NCBI GenBank assembly: GCA_022376515.1 | Contig: WTXI01000035.1 | Span: 1 to 64,000, forward strand | DNA: 64,000 nt | Origin: Lactifluus volemus | Lineage: Eukaryota; Basidiomycota; Agaricomycetes; Russulales; Russulaceae | Direction: 5' to 3' | Shown: positions 1 to 13,700 of the stretch, piece after piece | Layout of the letters: every line of letters starts with the position of its first letter | Numbering within the stretch: position 1 is the stretch's first letter | The notes under the pieces: generated by a model | What the model saw: the letters and a program-made list of their open reading frames with translations, nothing else | What the model was told of the DNA's origin: nothing | The model's database searches: none | Made by a program: the position numbers and the translations under genes

Positions 1-171
1 TTTGAGAGCTTGTACCATTTCTGTGCCTGGCCAAGGAACGTGTCAATGGTGTATGTTGTTTGTCCCAACAAGCGCCTTGGCGAAACCTGGGCAGGGTACA
101 GGGTTGCCTCAATCTCAATCTCATACTGTTCTTATATTTCAATCTGCTTCAATAGCTAAGAACACCCCAAG

Positions 172-3100
172 ATGATCCCAAATCGTATGTCAAGACTCTC
201 AAACTAATGTCTTGCTATATTAATCGTTACCTAGACCAGTTTCTCAAAGCGCTGCAGTAGGGTCCATCAGTCCGCTCAGCTCAGGTCAGCGAAACGCAAC
301 CAACGTCGCTTCTTCCGAGCATCCGAGTGGCCAGTAAGTATCTTTATGATCCCGCCCTGACAATTACTAAATTGTTGTCACGTTAGTTCTCAGAGCGCAT
401 AGCCTTCCCCATCTCAAGGGCCTCTTTCGTAAAGGCAGACGATTTTATGCTACTGTGACCTATGGGGAGCGCACATGGCAAACACGATCCGTGCGGAGCA
501 CGGCTCAACGAGTGGAATGGAACGAGAACCTCGATACATTGTAGGGAATGTCCTATTCTTCTTCTTATCTGCGTCTGAGTCTCCTGCAGCGCTGCACAAG
601 CACTCTCCCGCATCACCATATCCCTTTATGCGAAAAGGACTATGGCGACCGACATCCTTATTGGAAGGCAGGAGATTACCTGTGAACCCCGGATGGTTCG
701 TCTACTTGTGGAATTCTTAGTGATGTTTTTAGCTGAACAGCATACATGAAGAATTGACATTGTTCTTGGCAATGCTGCTGGACGTACTGCCTTCCTAACG
801 ATCACCGTGTCAGAAAACACAAATTCCTCTCCCACTGAGGTAATCAATACCCCTAACCCTCAAGCGGCCAGCGAAGGAGGCTCTATGCCTCCCAATTGTC
901 CTATTGAGAGCGGTCCTGCTGGGCAGCCAATAGCAGGAGGAAGCCAGACGGAGATGTCACGTGACACGATCCGTCTTGCTCAGAAAGCTGTCGACAACAT
1001 CGATACGATGAAGAAGTGGAAAAGTGCTGTCAATGCTGTCCAGTGGGTGATGGATGCTGTCAGCACAATCTCAGAAGTAAACCCAGTATCATTTTTGTTA
1101 ATCCGTCCTGATCTAATTTCTGATGTTCAGCTGCACCCTTGTGCAAAACTAGCATGGAGCGTGCTCTCAAAGATCCCAGAGGTGCGTCTCCTTGTTCTGT
1201 CCTAGGACATGACTCATTCCACTCCTTGTTCACCTTGCTTGCACCAGGCTTTGATACAGCAAGTTCAGCGTGACGATAACATCGAAACACTACTTGAGGC
1301 AATACTCGATGCGTTCGAGTTTGCGGAAGAGGCCGACACGTTAAGACACATCAGGCCGGAGTCTAGCCAAGCCAAAATCCTAGAGGACATGCTGAAGTGC
1401 GTCTCGGAATGCGCCGAGTTCATCAGATCGTATGCGGAGGACGTCAATGTTGGTATGTCATCTTAGTCCCTTGGTCTCGTCGGTCATCATTAACATGTGA
1501 TTTACAGGAAAACGGGCTTTGAAGAATATCGTCGGCCCTGTTGATGAGAAAATGGAACAGCACCGCTCTAATCTCGTCCGACTGCGAGAAAGATTCGTTG
1601 CCCGTGCTGCTGTCGTTGCCGAGATTACTGTGATAGAGGCTGGTGCGTAATTGTGACAGTGACACGACCGTTGGATGATCGATCTCACATGGGGAACACA
1701 GAGCTGGACGCCAAAATCAGAGAATTGCCTTATAAAGGAGGCTGGCGATTCGGAGTTGAGAACGCTGTCTTCCAGGCACACGCGAAGATTTCCTGGATCA
1801 TATTGTCAAGTGGATCGAGAATCCGGAGTCCAAACGTGGGCTCGTTCTCCTTGGGCAGGCGGGCACGGGAAAGTCTTCGATTGCACACGAGGTTGCACGT
1901 CGCCTCGATGACAAGGGTCTCGCCTCTTACTTCACGTTTTTGCGGAGTGAGCAGTCCAAGCGCGACGCCTACCAGCTCTTCACGACAATTGCGCGCGATC
2001 TCTCCGATCGAAATCTGCGTTCAAACACGCCCTTGGGAGGGTCGTCAAGATAAATCTTCTCTTCGCGCTACCCGAGATTATCCTACACTTTTCGAATCCC
2101 TTCTCATTGAACCACTGAAGAACGTGTCATTCCCTGTGCCAGCTCTCATCGTCGTCGACGCATTGGACGAAAGTGGAGATACAACCGGCAAAATCGGGTT
2201 ACACACATTCCTTGCGGAACATCTCATCGACCTCCCATCGGAGTTCCGTGTACTCATCACCTCACGACTGGAAGGTGGTATCGAACCTTCATTCGCAGAA
2301 GCATCATCTGTCGACGTGCTCTACATGGATGACACTCAGCTGGCGGCCAAGACGGAGCAAGATATTCGGTTATATCTTCAGAAGGAACTCCCTCGGGACA
2401 TGTTCAATCAACATGGTGCTGAGCTAGCAAAGGCAGCAGAGGGCTTGTTCCAGTGGGCAGCTGCTGCGTCCGGGTTCATTAATAGCCCTCCTGCTGGTTT
2501 TGGCTTCAGCAAGAAAAAGTGCGTCCAGCGCCTGTTGGGACACTCTCAAGATTGCAGTGGAGAAGATCCGTTGGACAAATTATACAAAGAAATTCTTGAG
2601 GGGTACTTCTTACCTCAAGAAGCGCAGATTCTATTTCGTTCCGTAATGGGACAACTTCTTGCTGCAATCGAGCCGCTCTCGATACAATCCTTGCTTGCCT
2701 TGCGTCGTCATGCCCCCATTGATGACTCCGAGGATTCTGATCCTGTCCTTGAAATGCTCCGTCACCTCGGCTCACTGCTGAGTCACGTGACTTCCTCCGA
2801 CCATACGCGTCCCATCATTCCCCTCCATACATCATTCCGTGACTTTCTTACCAGCAAGAAGAATGATATGTTTTATGTGGACCTTGACGATGCTCACCAT
2901 CAGTTGGCACATTCCTGCCTTGGTTTGATGCTCGACAAGCTCAAGTTTAACATTTGCGAACTCGAGTCATCATACCTTGCAAACAGCGATGTCCAAGACC
3001 TTAACTCTCGAGTTTCAGAACACATCCCTCCTGCTCTATCGTATGCCTGCGTTTTATGGAACGGCCACTTAGAACATGTTGCTTTCGAGCAAGATCTCTT

Positions 3101-5641
3101 CGCGAATCTTCGATCCCTGTTCGAGACGAAGTTTCTGTTTTGGCTAGAAGTGCTTAGCATCAAGAGCAAAGTGAGCGTTGCTTTGCCAGCGTTGTCATCT
3201 TTGAAGGCATGGTTGCTGTCTGACCAGCCTGAGAGGAAGGTATGTGCATCCTATAATTGAATTTGACACGAAAGTGACAATTACATAAATCGCGACAGGG
3301 TTTTCAGATTATGGAGAATTTTTTGGCGATTGTGAATGATGCATCCGCGTTTGTGCGGTACTTTGGGATGCCCATGGCGAGGAGCGCCCCGCATATCTAC
3401 ATCTCTGCACTACCATTCGCACCATCCTCTTCCCACATCGTCAAGCATTACCTTCATCTATTCCCTCGTATCTTATACTTGGGACGCGGGCAGTTGTCTC
3501 ATTGGCCTGCGTTGGAAATGACGATTCAGGCACATGAAGCACCAATCGACTCTGTTGCATTCTCACCAGACGGACAGCACATTGCCTCAGGTTCACGGGA
3601 TTGCACGATTCGTGTTTGGGATGCCACAACGGGGGAGCTCGTAGTGGGTCCCTTTACTGGACACACCGATCTGATCCAATGTGTTGCATTCTCTCCTGAT
3701 GGGCAGCGCATTGCCTCGGCTTCGGAAGATGGTACAATTCGAGTGTGGGATGCCGTAACAGCAGACGTCGTAGCAGGCCCATTGACTCGACACACTAGCA
3801 CCAATGCGGTCTACTCCGTCTCTTTCTCCCCGGATGGGGAGCGCATCGCCTCAGCCTCCAGTGATGGCACCATTTGCGTATGGGACGTTAGAAAAGGATC
3901 CATCGTAGCGGGTCCATTGACTGGACACACTGAATTGGCCCGTTGTGTTGCATTCTCGCCGGACGGGAAGCGCATCGCCTCAGCCTCATTCGATTGCACA
4001 ATTCGCGTGTGGGATGCTGCCACAGGAGAGGTTATAGCAGGCCCATTCACTGGACACACGAATATCGTCTACGTGGTTGCATTCTCACCAAACGGGCAGC
4101 TCATCGCCTCGGCCTCGACAGATCGCATGGTTCACGTATGGGATGCTGTGACAGGAGAAGTGATAGTGGGGCCATTTATTGGACACACTGATCTGGTCTC
4201 CTCTGTTGCTTTCTCCCCAGATGGGCAGCTCATTGCATCTGCCTCATTCGATTGTACGATTCGTGTGTGGGATTCTGCGACAGGAAAAGTTGTAGCAGGC
4301 CCGTTCATTGGACACACCGATCACGTCTTTCTGTTGCATTCTCTCCTGACGGGCAACGCATCATATCGGCTTCGTTCGATCACACGATTCGTGTGTGGGG
4401 TGCCAGAGCAGATGCAGCAACAGTGGAACCGTTTACCGGTCACACCAATTGGGTCCACTCTGTTGCATTCTCACCAGATGGCCAGCACATTGCTTCAGCC
4501 TCGTCCGACCACAAAATTTGCGTGTGGGATGCGATAACAGGACATGTCTCAGCGGGTCCATTTACTGGACATACCGGTCGCGTTTTGTCTGTTGCATTCT
4601 CTCCATATGGGCAGCGCATTGCCTCGGCCTCGGAAGATCGCACGATTCGGGTGTGGGATGCCGTAACTGGAGAGGTAGCAGCAGGCCCGTTTACTGGACA
4701 CATCGACGAGGTCAACTCAGTCGCATTCTCGCCAGACGGGCGGCATATTGCCTCGGCTTCGGATGACCGCACCATCCGCATGTGGGATGCAGCCACAGGA
4801 GCGGTCATTGGGGGCCCGTTTACTGGCCACACCAAGCGGGTCTTTTCTGTTACATTCTCGCCAGACGGGAAGCGCATCGCATCGGCCTCTGAAGATCGCA
4901 CGATTCGTGTGTGGGATGCGGAAAAAGGAGAGGTTATAGGAGGCCCGTTCACGGACACAGTCAGATGGCCTCGTCTGTTGCATTTTCTCCGGACGGGAAA
5001 TTCATCACCTCGGCCTCGGCAGATGACACGATTCGCGTGTGGGATGTCTCAACAGGGAGGTCATTGCGGCTCCATTCACTGGACATACAGATCCGTCCTT
5101 CTGTTGTGTTCTCGCCTGATGGCAATGCATCGCCTCAGCCTCGACGATCGCACGATTCGCGTGTGGAATTCCGCGACGGAGAGGCCATAGCAAGCCCATT
5201 TACTGGACACACGGGCAGGTGTTCTCTGTTGCATTCTCACCAGACGGGCGGTACATTGCTTCGGCTTCGGAAGATCACACGATTCGCTATGGGATGCCCC
5301 AACAGGAGCAGTAGCAAGACCGTCTCCTGAATACACCAAACCGGTCGACCCTGTGGATTCTCGCCGGACCTGCAGCGCACCGCGACCTTGCAAGATCACG
5401 CGGTTAGTGCGAAGGTCAGAATGGAAGATGTTGAGAAGGTCGATTTTATGAACAAGTTCCTAGTTATGATGATGGGTGGATGTGTGGGGAAGCGGGGAAC
5501 TTGTTATGTGGATTCCCCAGATTCACCGACCATATTTCATAGGTCCAACACCGTTGGGTTTCAGGCAGATACGAAACTTGGCTTGAACTGACAAACTTTG
5601 TGCATGGATCAGATTGGGCTACAGTATATCATGATATCTAA
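172..5641 (+). pseudogene. NLR1: C2-NACHT-WD40 receptor gene with disrupted frames
   Basis: Same plan as the intact paralogs at 19.6 and 31.1 kb: short first exon at 172, C2 domain (about 387-540 and 590-697, split by an intron 541-589), helical linker (about 752-1,640), NACHT (about 1,735-3,240) and 14 WD40 repeats (3,520-5,320) plus the conserved tail ending at 5,641. Breaks seen by comparison with paralogs: one base missing in exon 1 (near 184), one at the linker start (near 753), and three in the NACHT exon (near 1,764, 2,015, 2,050) which together restore frame. As a result the P-loop (about 1,855-1,880) is out of frame while Walker B onward is open as far as 3,260. At least eight more single-base losses lie in WD40 blades 7 and 12-14 and the tail. 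The 5' half is nearly identical to the gene at 31-34 kb, whereas blades 1-4 resemble NLR2 and the 3' flank resembles NLR3/NLR5. It is either a mosaic pseudogene or a real gene with consensus errors. Confidence 0.75.
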
Positions 5642-7027
5642 ATTGAGTCAGTTCAAGTCGTCCTCACGGTTACAGTTTCAGAATCTCTATTTATCCCGAG
5701 ATTGTATCTATTACTGTTATTTTATAGTGGCTGGGCTTGTCTATATATCAGTCACAAAGAAATGTCTGGGTGATTGTCCAAAGCGCTGACAGGCTTTGCT
5801 TGCGCTTCTCTGACATTTTTCCACTACGAACAAACAACACCTTTAGGGACCGGACGTTCACACCCAGATTCCTCAGCGATACCCCATCTCAAATCCGCAG
5901 GCCCGTTCTACGTCATTTTAGTGTTGAGAATATTGCCCGTTACAGCGGTGCACTGAGTTGTAGGGTACATGATAAGTCCACTCGGGACTCGAGGACTCGG
6001 AGCAGGTAAAGGAGCAGCGTGTACGTCAGGTACTGCCAATGGGTCGACTGTAGGGCTTGTAGATATCCAGAGCATGACACCTCATCATCCATCTTAAGCA
6101 TGTGAAGTTGCTGCAGGCTTTCGATGCATCAGACGCCACAACGAAGCATCGTTGCCATCCCTTTGGCTATAACAGAGACTACTCCGTGTTCCTCGACGTG
6201 ACGACGTCAATGGCTAGGGGTTCCACTTGACGACCTACAATAGCCCCATAGATTGAGTTCGGTGCTTGCTTGCTTCGCTGTTCACATATCATTCGCATTT
6301 TCAATTTCATGTGACACAGCGTCAGGTGTACTTTTCCCGACTCTCACCATCGACATCGCTTTTCATCATCCGATCGTCATTACCATCTTCCATTAGTAGA
6401 TCCTTCTATCCGAGGTATCCATACTCGCACAACAGAATATTTTCTTGACGACATTCATTGTGAACCGGCAGTTTTCTACTTCTCACCAGAATGTGGATGT
6501 TGATGTTTCCGTGAAATTTCAGTGTCAGGTAGACAAGCCCGAGTCTGCATGTATGAAATAGGTCAGAGTTTTGAGTGCCTGTCTACCCATGTATTTTAGA
6601 GAAAATCGCCAATACTAAAAGGGTTACAGGCCCGGGCGCTCGACGACTGTTGCCCAATATTTGTTGTTTGTTATTTGTTCGCGTCGTGGATTGATTCACC
6701 TGCACGTGATCCGGCAATTGCCGTCGTTGGCCATTCTCCCTGTCGTCAATCAAAAATGAGACTTTTGGATAATTGGTAGAGAAGCTGGCCCGAGTCACGG
6801 CGCATGACATCTCCCCTCGTTTGTACAAGCCTTGTCATCGCAATCAGGGGCAGCACTTCCAGAAACTTGAAAGGGACAGCATGGTAATTGAGAGACTACT
6901 ATGCGTTCTCGGTTCTTATTTACAGGTTACACTGGCATTGGCCTACTACTAGTACCACCAACACGCTTCCCGTATCCGGAACCGGGAGAGGCAGCCGCGT
7001 ACATATCGACACCGCCCAAGTGTGATA
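5642..7027. repeat. Type I NLR 3' flank, copy A
   Basis: Non-coding spacer between NLR1 and YCII-A. The same sequence follows NLR3 (25,137-26,569) and NLR5 (44,645-45,758), with many shared stretches and no conserved reading frame. The first 150 bases are the likely NLR 3' untranslated region. I see no gene in it. Confidence 0.7.
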
Positions 7028-7526
7028 CTAGCGCACGTTGATGCTGACGGTGATCGCTCGTATATCAACCTTCTCCTTATCCCACTATTCCACCCACAAT
7101 TCCCAAATAATGACAAAAAATAAAAAACAAATCAGATACCCAAAGCCCCCCAAAAAGAAGTGGCGAAATAGTAGTACGTACGACGTTCCGAGTCCAATAC
7201 AAGTCTTATTCCAGTATGGCACGCACTGCCGCGACGTTCTCAGCCTCGACGATAAGCAAGCTCGCATTGAGTTTGTCCAAATTGGTCGGATCAGCCAACG
7301 GGCCTGCGATCTCTAATGAGATTACTCAGAATGTTGAACGGAGGGTGACAAGATGTCGTAAGTAGTGTTCGCTCAACTTTTTCGGTGAGACGATCGAGGC
7401 GTTTCTTGTGCTCAGCCGCACGTCGAGCTTGCGCGGGTATGCATCTGGATCTGTATTGTCCGGTGCCCAGACGACAAAGGTCTGTTTTGCGGGAACATTT
7501 CAGTCGGCGCCAGCGCTGGATACCAT
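7028..7526 (-). pseudogene. YCII-domain protein, copy A (broken)
   Basis: This is the counterpart of YCII-C at 45,759-46,285 and has the same three-exon layout. The start codon lies at 7,524-7,526, but the codon following the opening Ser-Ser-Ala-Gly-Ala-Asp is TGA where copy C has a serine codon. One base is also lost further on, in the Asp-Val-Arg-Ala-Glu region. The second and third exons, encoding the beta-strand segment with Gly-Ser-Leu and Val-Glu-Ala-Glu and the final Trp-Asp-Lys-Glu-Lys, remain recognisable. It is a duplicate that decayed after copying with the NLR unit. Confidence 0.7.
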
Positions 7527-7773
7527 TTTTGTTCAAGAAGCGGGTGGGGATAGGGGGTTGCAGCTTTGAGGAGGATATTATTACTCGTTATAAAGCGTGT
7601 TGCGTTTCCCCCGCTGAAAATCCGATATCATCGCTTCGCTCGGTGGAATGACGTTATTGTCGGTCTCGAGTACGAGTCGTCATCAGCCAGCCATTCGCTC
7701 AAAGATAAAGGCTGCGCCGCCCTACAAAATCTCCCAATCATACACCTTTTTTTTTGGCTTTCCGGCTCGCCCG

Positions 7774-9628
7774 CTACGATTTCGGCTTGCAGCGCGCAGC
7801 AGCGGAAATGTGCTCCTTGGCCCATCTCGCAGTCTCATGCGTCGCATTTATAAGCGGGTCGAGGGGCTGGAGTTTCCATGCCGATCTGGCGAGGTGATTG
7901 CCGCTGCTGCGATTGACAGATATGTGTGGTATGGATTTGCGAAAGCAGCATTTATTTTTCGCAAGCGAGAGGAGAGAATTCAGAAGCCAGAAATAAATGA
8001 GAAGGAAGGGCATTCGCGCAAGGATGCTCACCAGGATGCTCGTCCGGAGCTTTGCCAATCCCACCAAACTTGTATTGGCACCTTGCCAGAAACGCGCCGA
8101 GCGCGTGGACATCTAGTAAATGATCTGCGCCAAGGATCTGATCTAGCCAAACAAGGTGCAAGATGAAGGGGAAAAAAAAGGAAATAGGTCGCGAGCCCGT
8201 GGGGTATGTTGTGAGTTGACTACGTGGCAAGGAATTGAAAATGGAAAGGGACGTACGGCGAGAGCGGCACCGCACCAGAACCCATAGCACCTGTCCGCCA
8301 GTTTGATCGTCCGCTCCACAAAGCTGCCCCCAGTTTCGCCTCCGTCTGCGTCTGTGGCGTCTGTTGCGATTGCATGTGCAGCAACCATCGCACGATCGCG
8401 CGCCACTCGGTGGGTTGTAGATGCGCCTGCGAAGCGCATGGATGTTCTGCAGGTACGAGATGCATAGACGCGAGGGCACAGTACGTCGGTCCACCGAGGG
8501 ACTCGCCGAGTGGCGTCTGACCATACCCGCTTCATCCGTCTGAAAAAAGAAAAAAAAAAAACTCGCATATTAGCAGGTGGCGAGCGAGCAAGACGGCGGA
8601 GTGATCGAGACCGTACCCGACACCGTTGGATGTACGAGAGTGTTCGGAAGGTCGATACAGGATCAATCGTCGAGAAGAGCGCGACTACAAAAGCACAACA
8701 TGTCATGCGCAGATCGGTATCGTCTGCTCCAGGCAGCGTCGCGAATCTAAACAAACAGGCGACGGGACGGCGCCCTCTCCAAGATCAACAAACACACAGC
8801 ACAATACAATAATTATGAATAGTGCTCACCCTCCGTCTTTGCTTGGCACGAGCGCACCATACGCGCGAGCGCGGCGCGGTCCAAGAGCGAATAGTCGTCC
8901 CGTAGTATGGGAGCGCGAGCAGCGCACAGTACGTCACGATTAAATGCGGCGCCGCCACTCCTGTTTCTGTTGCTACTTTTCCGCGCGCAGGGACGACAAA
9001 CTGGTAAACGCGTATGTATGCTTGTTTTGTTGTGGGGAAGGCGGAGGGGGAAGGGCGTAGGGTTGGAGGAGGAGACGTACCTGTGCCAGATCGTCTCGGT
9101 CATCATCATCATCACCACCACCGCTCACGAACAACGGACCAGGACAAAAACCGCCGCCTTGACGAAAAAGAAAAAAGGCAGTTCGCACTATCATCACCAC
9201 CACCACCCGAAAACAATCAGACCAAGCTAGAACAAACGCGAACAAGAGGCAAAAAAAAAACAACTTACCGACGTACTGATCCTAAATCCACGCTTTCCAT
9301 CCCTCACGATCTGACTTCGTTATCTTTCGTTCCGCAAATCCAGGAACATCGAGAGTTCCCAAGCAATAAAACCCAATCGTCATTCTAAAAGACAAAAAAA
9401 AACACTATCAAATCAAAAATCTTTTTGCTTTTAATGTATTGTTTTTTTTTACCTCGAAGTCCATTTCGACGAGACTGGTTGGTAAGCCGTCCGAGCATCT
9501 CACGCAATGCGAGTCGTGCCCTGCGTTATTGAGAGTTGGCAATGGTAAAGAAGATGGAGATTGAGATGATGGTCTTGCTGGCCCACTGGCAGAGGATCGT
9601 CGTCGTTGTCTTTGTTGGCGTGGGACAT
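7774..9628 (-). pseudogene. Geranylgeranyltransferase-I beta subunit, copy A (broken)
   Basis: Collinear with CDC43-C (46,777-48,606) across all eight exons. The prenyltransferase signatures are visible: the Met-Asp-Ala-Ser-Arg-like opening, the Leu-Arg-Met-Thr segment, the Gly-Gly-Pro-Thr-Tyr-Cys-Ala segment, and the Pro-Asp-Glu-His-Pro / Pro-Tyr-His-Thr-Tyr pair that belongs to the catalytic zinc region of the alpha-alpha toroid. Breaks: one base lost in exon 1 (near 9,565); a TAG replacing a tryptophan codon at the end of exon 2 (near 9,290), which is a substitution and so not a homopolymer artefact; single-base losses in exons 5 and 6. It is not expected to make protein. Confidence 0.75.
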
Positions 9629-10789
9629 GCTGCTAGGGGCACTCCGAGACGGGGTTGAGTCATTGGGTTTATTGTACTTTCTAATTTACAAAGTGAGAAA
9701 GCCTTTGACTTTTTAGCGATGGAGTCTTATGTGGCGTGTATAAGATCGGTTCTTCAAATCAAAAATGCAACGGACCTAACCAAGCTACCTGGGAAGGTGC
9801 CCTGGGAAAACGGCTTCAGGACTTACATCATGACTGGATAACTAGAGACGAAGCTTCTAGTGGAAGAGAGGCTACAGCCAGAAATAACACCCTAAAAGAA
9901 ACAGGAGCCATACCCTGATCAGACATCTTGAAACGAGGTTTTCTAGTGGTAGTAAAAAGCGGAAGTTCCACCAATTGAGTCCCACACTCAGGCTACCCCA
10001 TACCAGAACCCCATACCACAACGACTACGCGACCAACAAACATTATACCGCCCTGTCTCGTATAGGGGAAGTTCTTTCCCTTCAACCCACTTCAGACCGT
10101 GGTCGATCTAGGATAGACTTAACTATTAGCCACCCACAGCTTCAGCGCTGAAGCTACGTGACCTCTGAGAGCGCAAAAATCTGTTGGATTAAGCAGTCGG
10201 GCTTTCCCTTGGAAACTTGCGGGTCCCATTCTCCTTTACACTAGCATGGCTTGACTTTACACTTGATATGCGCGGGGCCACTGGCACCTGGCGGCACCAA
10301 ATCATCGATTGAAGTTCTGGCTCACTTTCTAGAAGTCATCTCGCTTGGACCCCAAGGCGCACTGCCTCGAACGGCAGGGCGAGCGGAGTTGAAGGGCGCT
10401 ATCAAATTATGATAATAATTCTGAGTATCCGACTCCCAACTTTTCTCCTGCTGTGTCGCTGACATTGGAATTGACAATTGACCTGATTCCGTTTCACTCG
10501 GCTTAACCGGCTTAACCTCTTCTACATAGCTATCTGACTGACTGTTTTGTAAACAAGCATACTTTCGACCAGCTCTGCAATCGTAAATATATACTTTTTT
10601 TTTGGAAAGATGGGCAAGTAGTTGTACGAGCGTCATTCAATTCCATTCCGCGTGGCGGTGTGAAAACAGTGCCTGGCTAAGGAACGTGTCAGTTTTTGTG
10701 TTGTGCTGTTTGTCTTCAATCAAGAATCGCCTCGTGGTTGCCTCAATCTGCCCTCTTACCTATATTTCGATCTGCTAAGAACACCACAG
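9629..10789. repeat. Unit junction and NLR2 upstream flank
   Basis: The first ~300 bases match the sequence upstream of CDC43-B (29,406-29,790). The rest matches the 5' flanks of NLR4 (30,460-31,079) and NLR5 (38,580-39,237), including a shared palindromic block built on TTCAGCGCTGAA near 10,140 and 38,730. It should contain the NLR2 promoter. No gene is supported. Confidence 0.6.
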
Positions 10790-13700
10790 ATGATCCCAAA
10801 TCCGTATGTCTGGAGCTCTGACACTTTATGTCTTCGCTATTAATCAGTATCTTAGCCCAGGTTCTCAAAGCGCTGGAGTAGGGTCCATCAGTCGCGCGGA
10901 AGTCCGCGAAACGCAACCAAGATCGCTTCCTCTCCAAGTGACCGGTACGTATCTTTATGGTTTCTGTTTCTGACAATTACTAAACATTTTGGCATGTCAG
11001 TCCTCAGGGCACACAATCTTCCCCATCTCAAGGGCCTCCTTGGTAAAGATAGACGATTTTATGCAACTGTTACGTACGGGGAGAGAAAATGGCAGACACG
11101 ATCTGTTCGGAGCGCGACTCAACAACGGGTGGAATGGAACGAGAAAGTTGACACATTGTGGGAAATATCGTATTTTTGTCTTCACATTCAACTTATTCTC
11201 CTGCAGCGCTGTACAATCATCCTCCCATATCACGATATCTCTTTATGCGAAAAAGGCTATGGGAGCGGATATCCTTATTGGAAGGCAGGAGATTACGTGT
11301 GAATCCCGAGATGGTTCGTCTATTTCTTAGAATTCTTAGTGATATTTTTGTCTGAACGTCCTGCACGAAGAACTTGATATCGTTCTCGGAAATACTGGAG
11401 GAGAAGTCGTTCATATTACACCGGAACCAGTCACAGTATTCTTGAGGATCGTTACTGAAGGTGCTGCGCGTCCCAATCTCCTTCTCAAGTACTGATGGGC
11501 CGCGCAACAGAGACGTCACGTGATAAGATCCGTCGTGCTCAGAAAGCTGTCGACAACATCGATACAATGAAAACGTGGAAAAGTGCTGTCAATGCTGTCA
11601 AGTGGGTAATGGATACTGTCAGCTCAATCGCAGAAGTAAACCCAGTATCATTTTTGTTAATCCGTCCTGATCTAACTTGTGATGTTCAGCTGCACCCTTT
11701 TGCAAAACTAGCTTGGAGCGTGCTCTCGAAGATCCCAGAGGTTCTTCTCCTTGTTCTTTCCCAGGACGTGACTTATTCCACTCCTTGTTCACCTTGCTTG
11801 CACCAGGCTTTGCTACAGCAAGTTCAGCGTGACGATAACATCGAAACACTACTTGAGGCAATACTCGATGCGTTCGAATTTGCTGAAGAGGCCGACGCGT
11901 TAAGAGACATCAGGCCGGAGTCTAGGCAAGCGAAAATCCTAGAGGACATGCTGAAATGCGTCACCGAATGCGCCGAGTTTATCAGATCGTATGCGGAGGA
12001 CGTTAAAATTGGTATGTCATCTTAGTCTCTCGCTCTCATCGGTCATTATTAACATGTGATTACAGGAAAACGGGTTTTGAAGAATATTGTTGGCCCTATT
12101 GATGAGAAAATCGAACAGCACCGCTCCAACCTCGTCCTCCTGCGAGAACGTTTCCTAGCCCGTGCTGTTGTCATCACCGAGGTTACTGTGATAGAGGCTG
12201 GTGCGTAATTATGACAGTCGCACGATTGTTGGATGATCGATCTCACAAGGGGAACGCAGAGCTAGACGCCAAAATCAGAGAATTGCCTTATAAAGGAGGC
12301 TGGCTATTCGGAGCTGAGAAGCGCTGTCTTCCGGGCACCCGCGAAGATTTCCTGGACCATATTGTCAAGTGGGTTGAGAATCGGAGTCCAAACGTGGCCT
12401 CGTTCTTCTTGGGCAGGCTGGCACAGGAAAGTCTTCGATGCACACGAGGTTGCCCGTCGCTTTGATGACAAGTGTCTCGGTGTTACTTTGCCTTTCTGAG
12501 AAAAGGCAGCCAAAGATGAGGCCTACCAGCTCTTCACGACAGTTGCGCGCGATCTCTCCGATCGAAATCTTGCATTCAAACACGCCCTTGGGAGGGTCGT
12601 CAAGGATAAATCTTCTCTTCGCGCTACCCGAGATTATCATACACTTTTTGAATCCCTCCTCCTCGAACCACTTATGAACGTACGTCTCCCGGGTCCGATT
12701 CTCATCGTCATCGACGCATTGGATGAGAGCGGGGACGCAATCGGAGAGATCGGGTTACACACATTCCTCGCGGAACATCTCATTGACCTCCCATCGGAGT
12801 TCCGTGTACTCATCACCTCGAGGCTGGAAGATGGTGTCGAACCTGCATTCGCAGAAGCGTCATCAATTGACACGCTCTACATGGATGATGCGACACTGGC
12901 TGCCAAGACGGAACAAGATATTCGCCTGTATCTTCAGAAGAAGCTCCCTCGGGACCTGTTCCATGACCATGGTGCCGAGCTTGCAAAGGCAGCAGAGGGC
13001 TTGTTCCAGTGGGCTGCCGTTGCATCCGGATTCATAAATCGACCTCCTGCTAGTTTCGGGTTCAGCAAGAAGAAATGTATACAGCGTCTGTTAGGGCAAT
13101 TTCGAGATCACAATGGACAAGATCCGTTGGACAAATTATACGTAGAAATTCTTGAAGGGTACTTCTTACCGCATGAAGCACAGATTCTATTTCGTTCGGT
13201 CATGGGACATCTTCTTGCTGCAATCGAGCCGCTCTCGATACAATCCTTAATCACCTTGCGTCAGCATGCCCCAATCGATGACCCCGAGGATTCCGATCCT
13301 GTGGTTGAAATGCTCCGTCACCTCGGCTCACTGCTGAGTCACGTGACTTCATCGGATCTTACGCGTCCCATCGTTCCTCTTCATACATCATTCCGTGACT
13401 TTCTGACGAGCAAGAAGAGTGATATGTTTTATGTGGACCTTGGCGATGCCCATCGTCAGTTGGCGCATTCCTGCGTTAGTTTGATGCTCGACAAGCTGAA
13501 GTTTAACATATGCGAACTCGAGTCATCACACCTTGCAAACAGCGATGTCCTGGACCTCAGCACTCGAATTTCCGAACATATTCCTCCTTCTCTATCCTAT
13601 GCCTGCGTTTTCTGGAACGGCCACTTAGAACATGTCGCTTTGGAGCAAGACCTCTTCGCGAAACTTCGAATCCTGTTCGAGACGAAGTTTTTATTTTGGT

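Noticed and set aside
3526..5399. Long minus-strand frames rich in CPVNGPA and ASHTRIV repeats, here and in the other NLRs
   Set aside because: They are antisense shadows of the WD40 repeats; the periodic 129-base pattern explains their openness.
9080..9125. Run of histidine codons (CAT/CAC) resembling a metal-binding tract
   Set aside because: It lies in an intron of the CDC43 copy on the opposite strand and is a simple CAT/CAC repeat, not conserved in length among the three copies.
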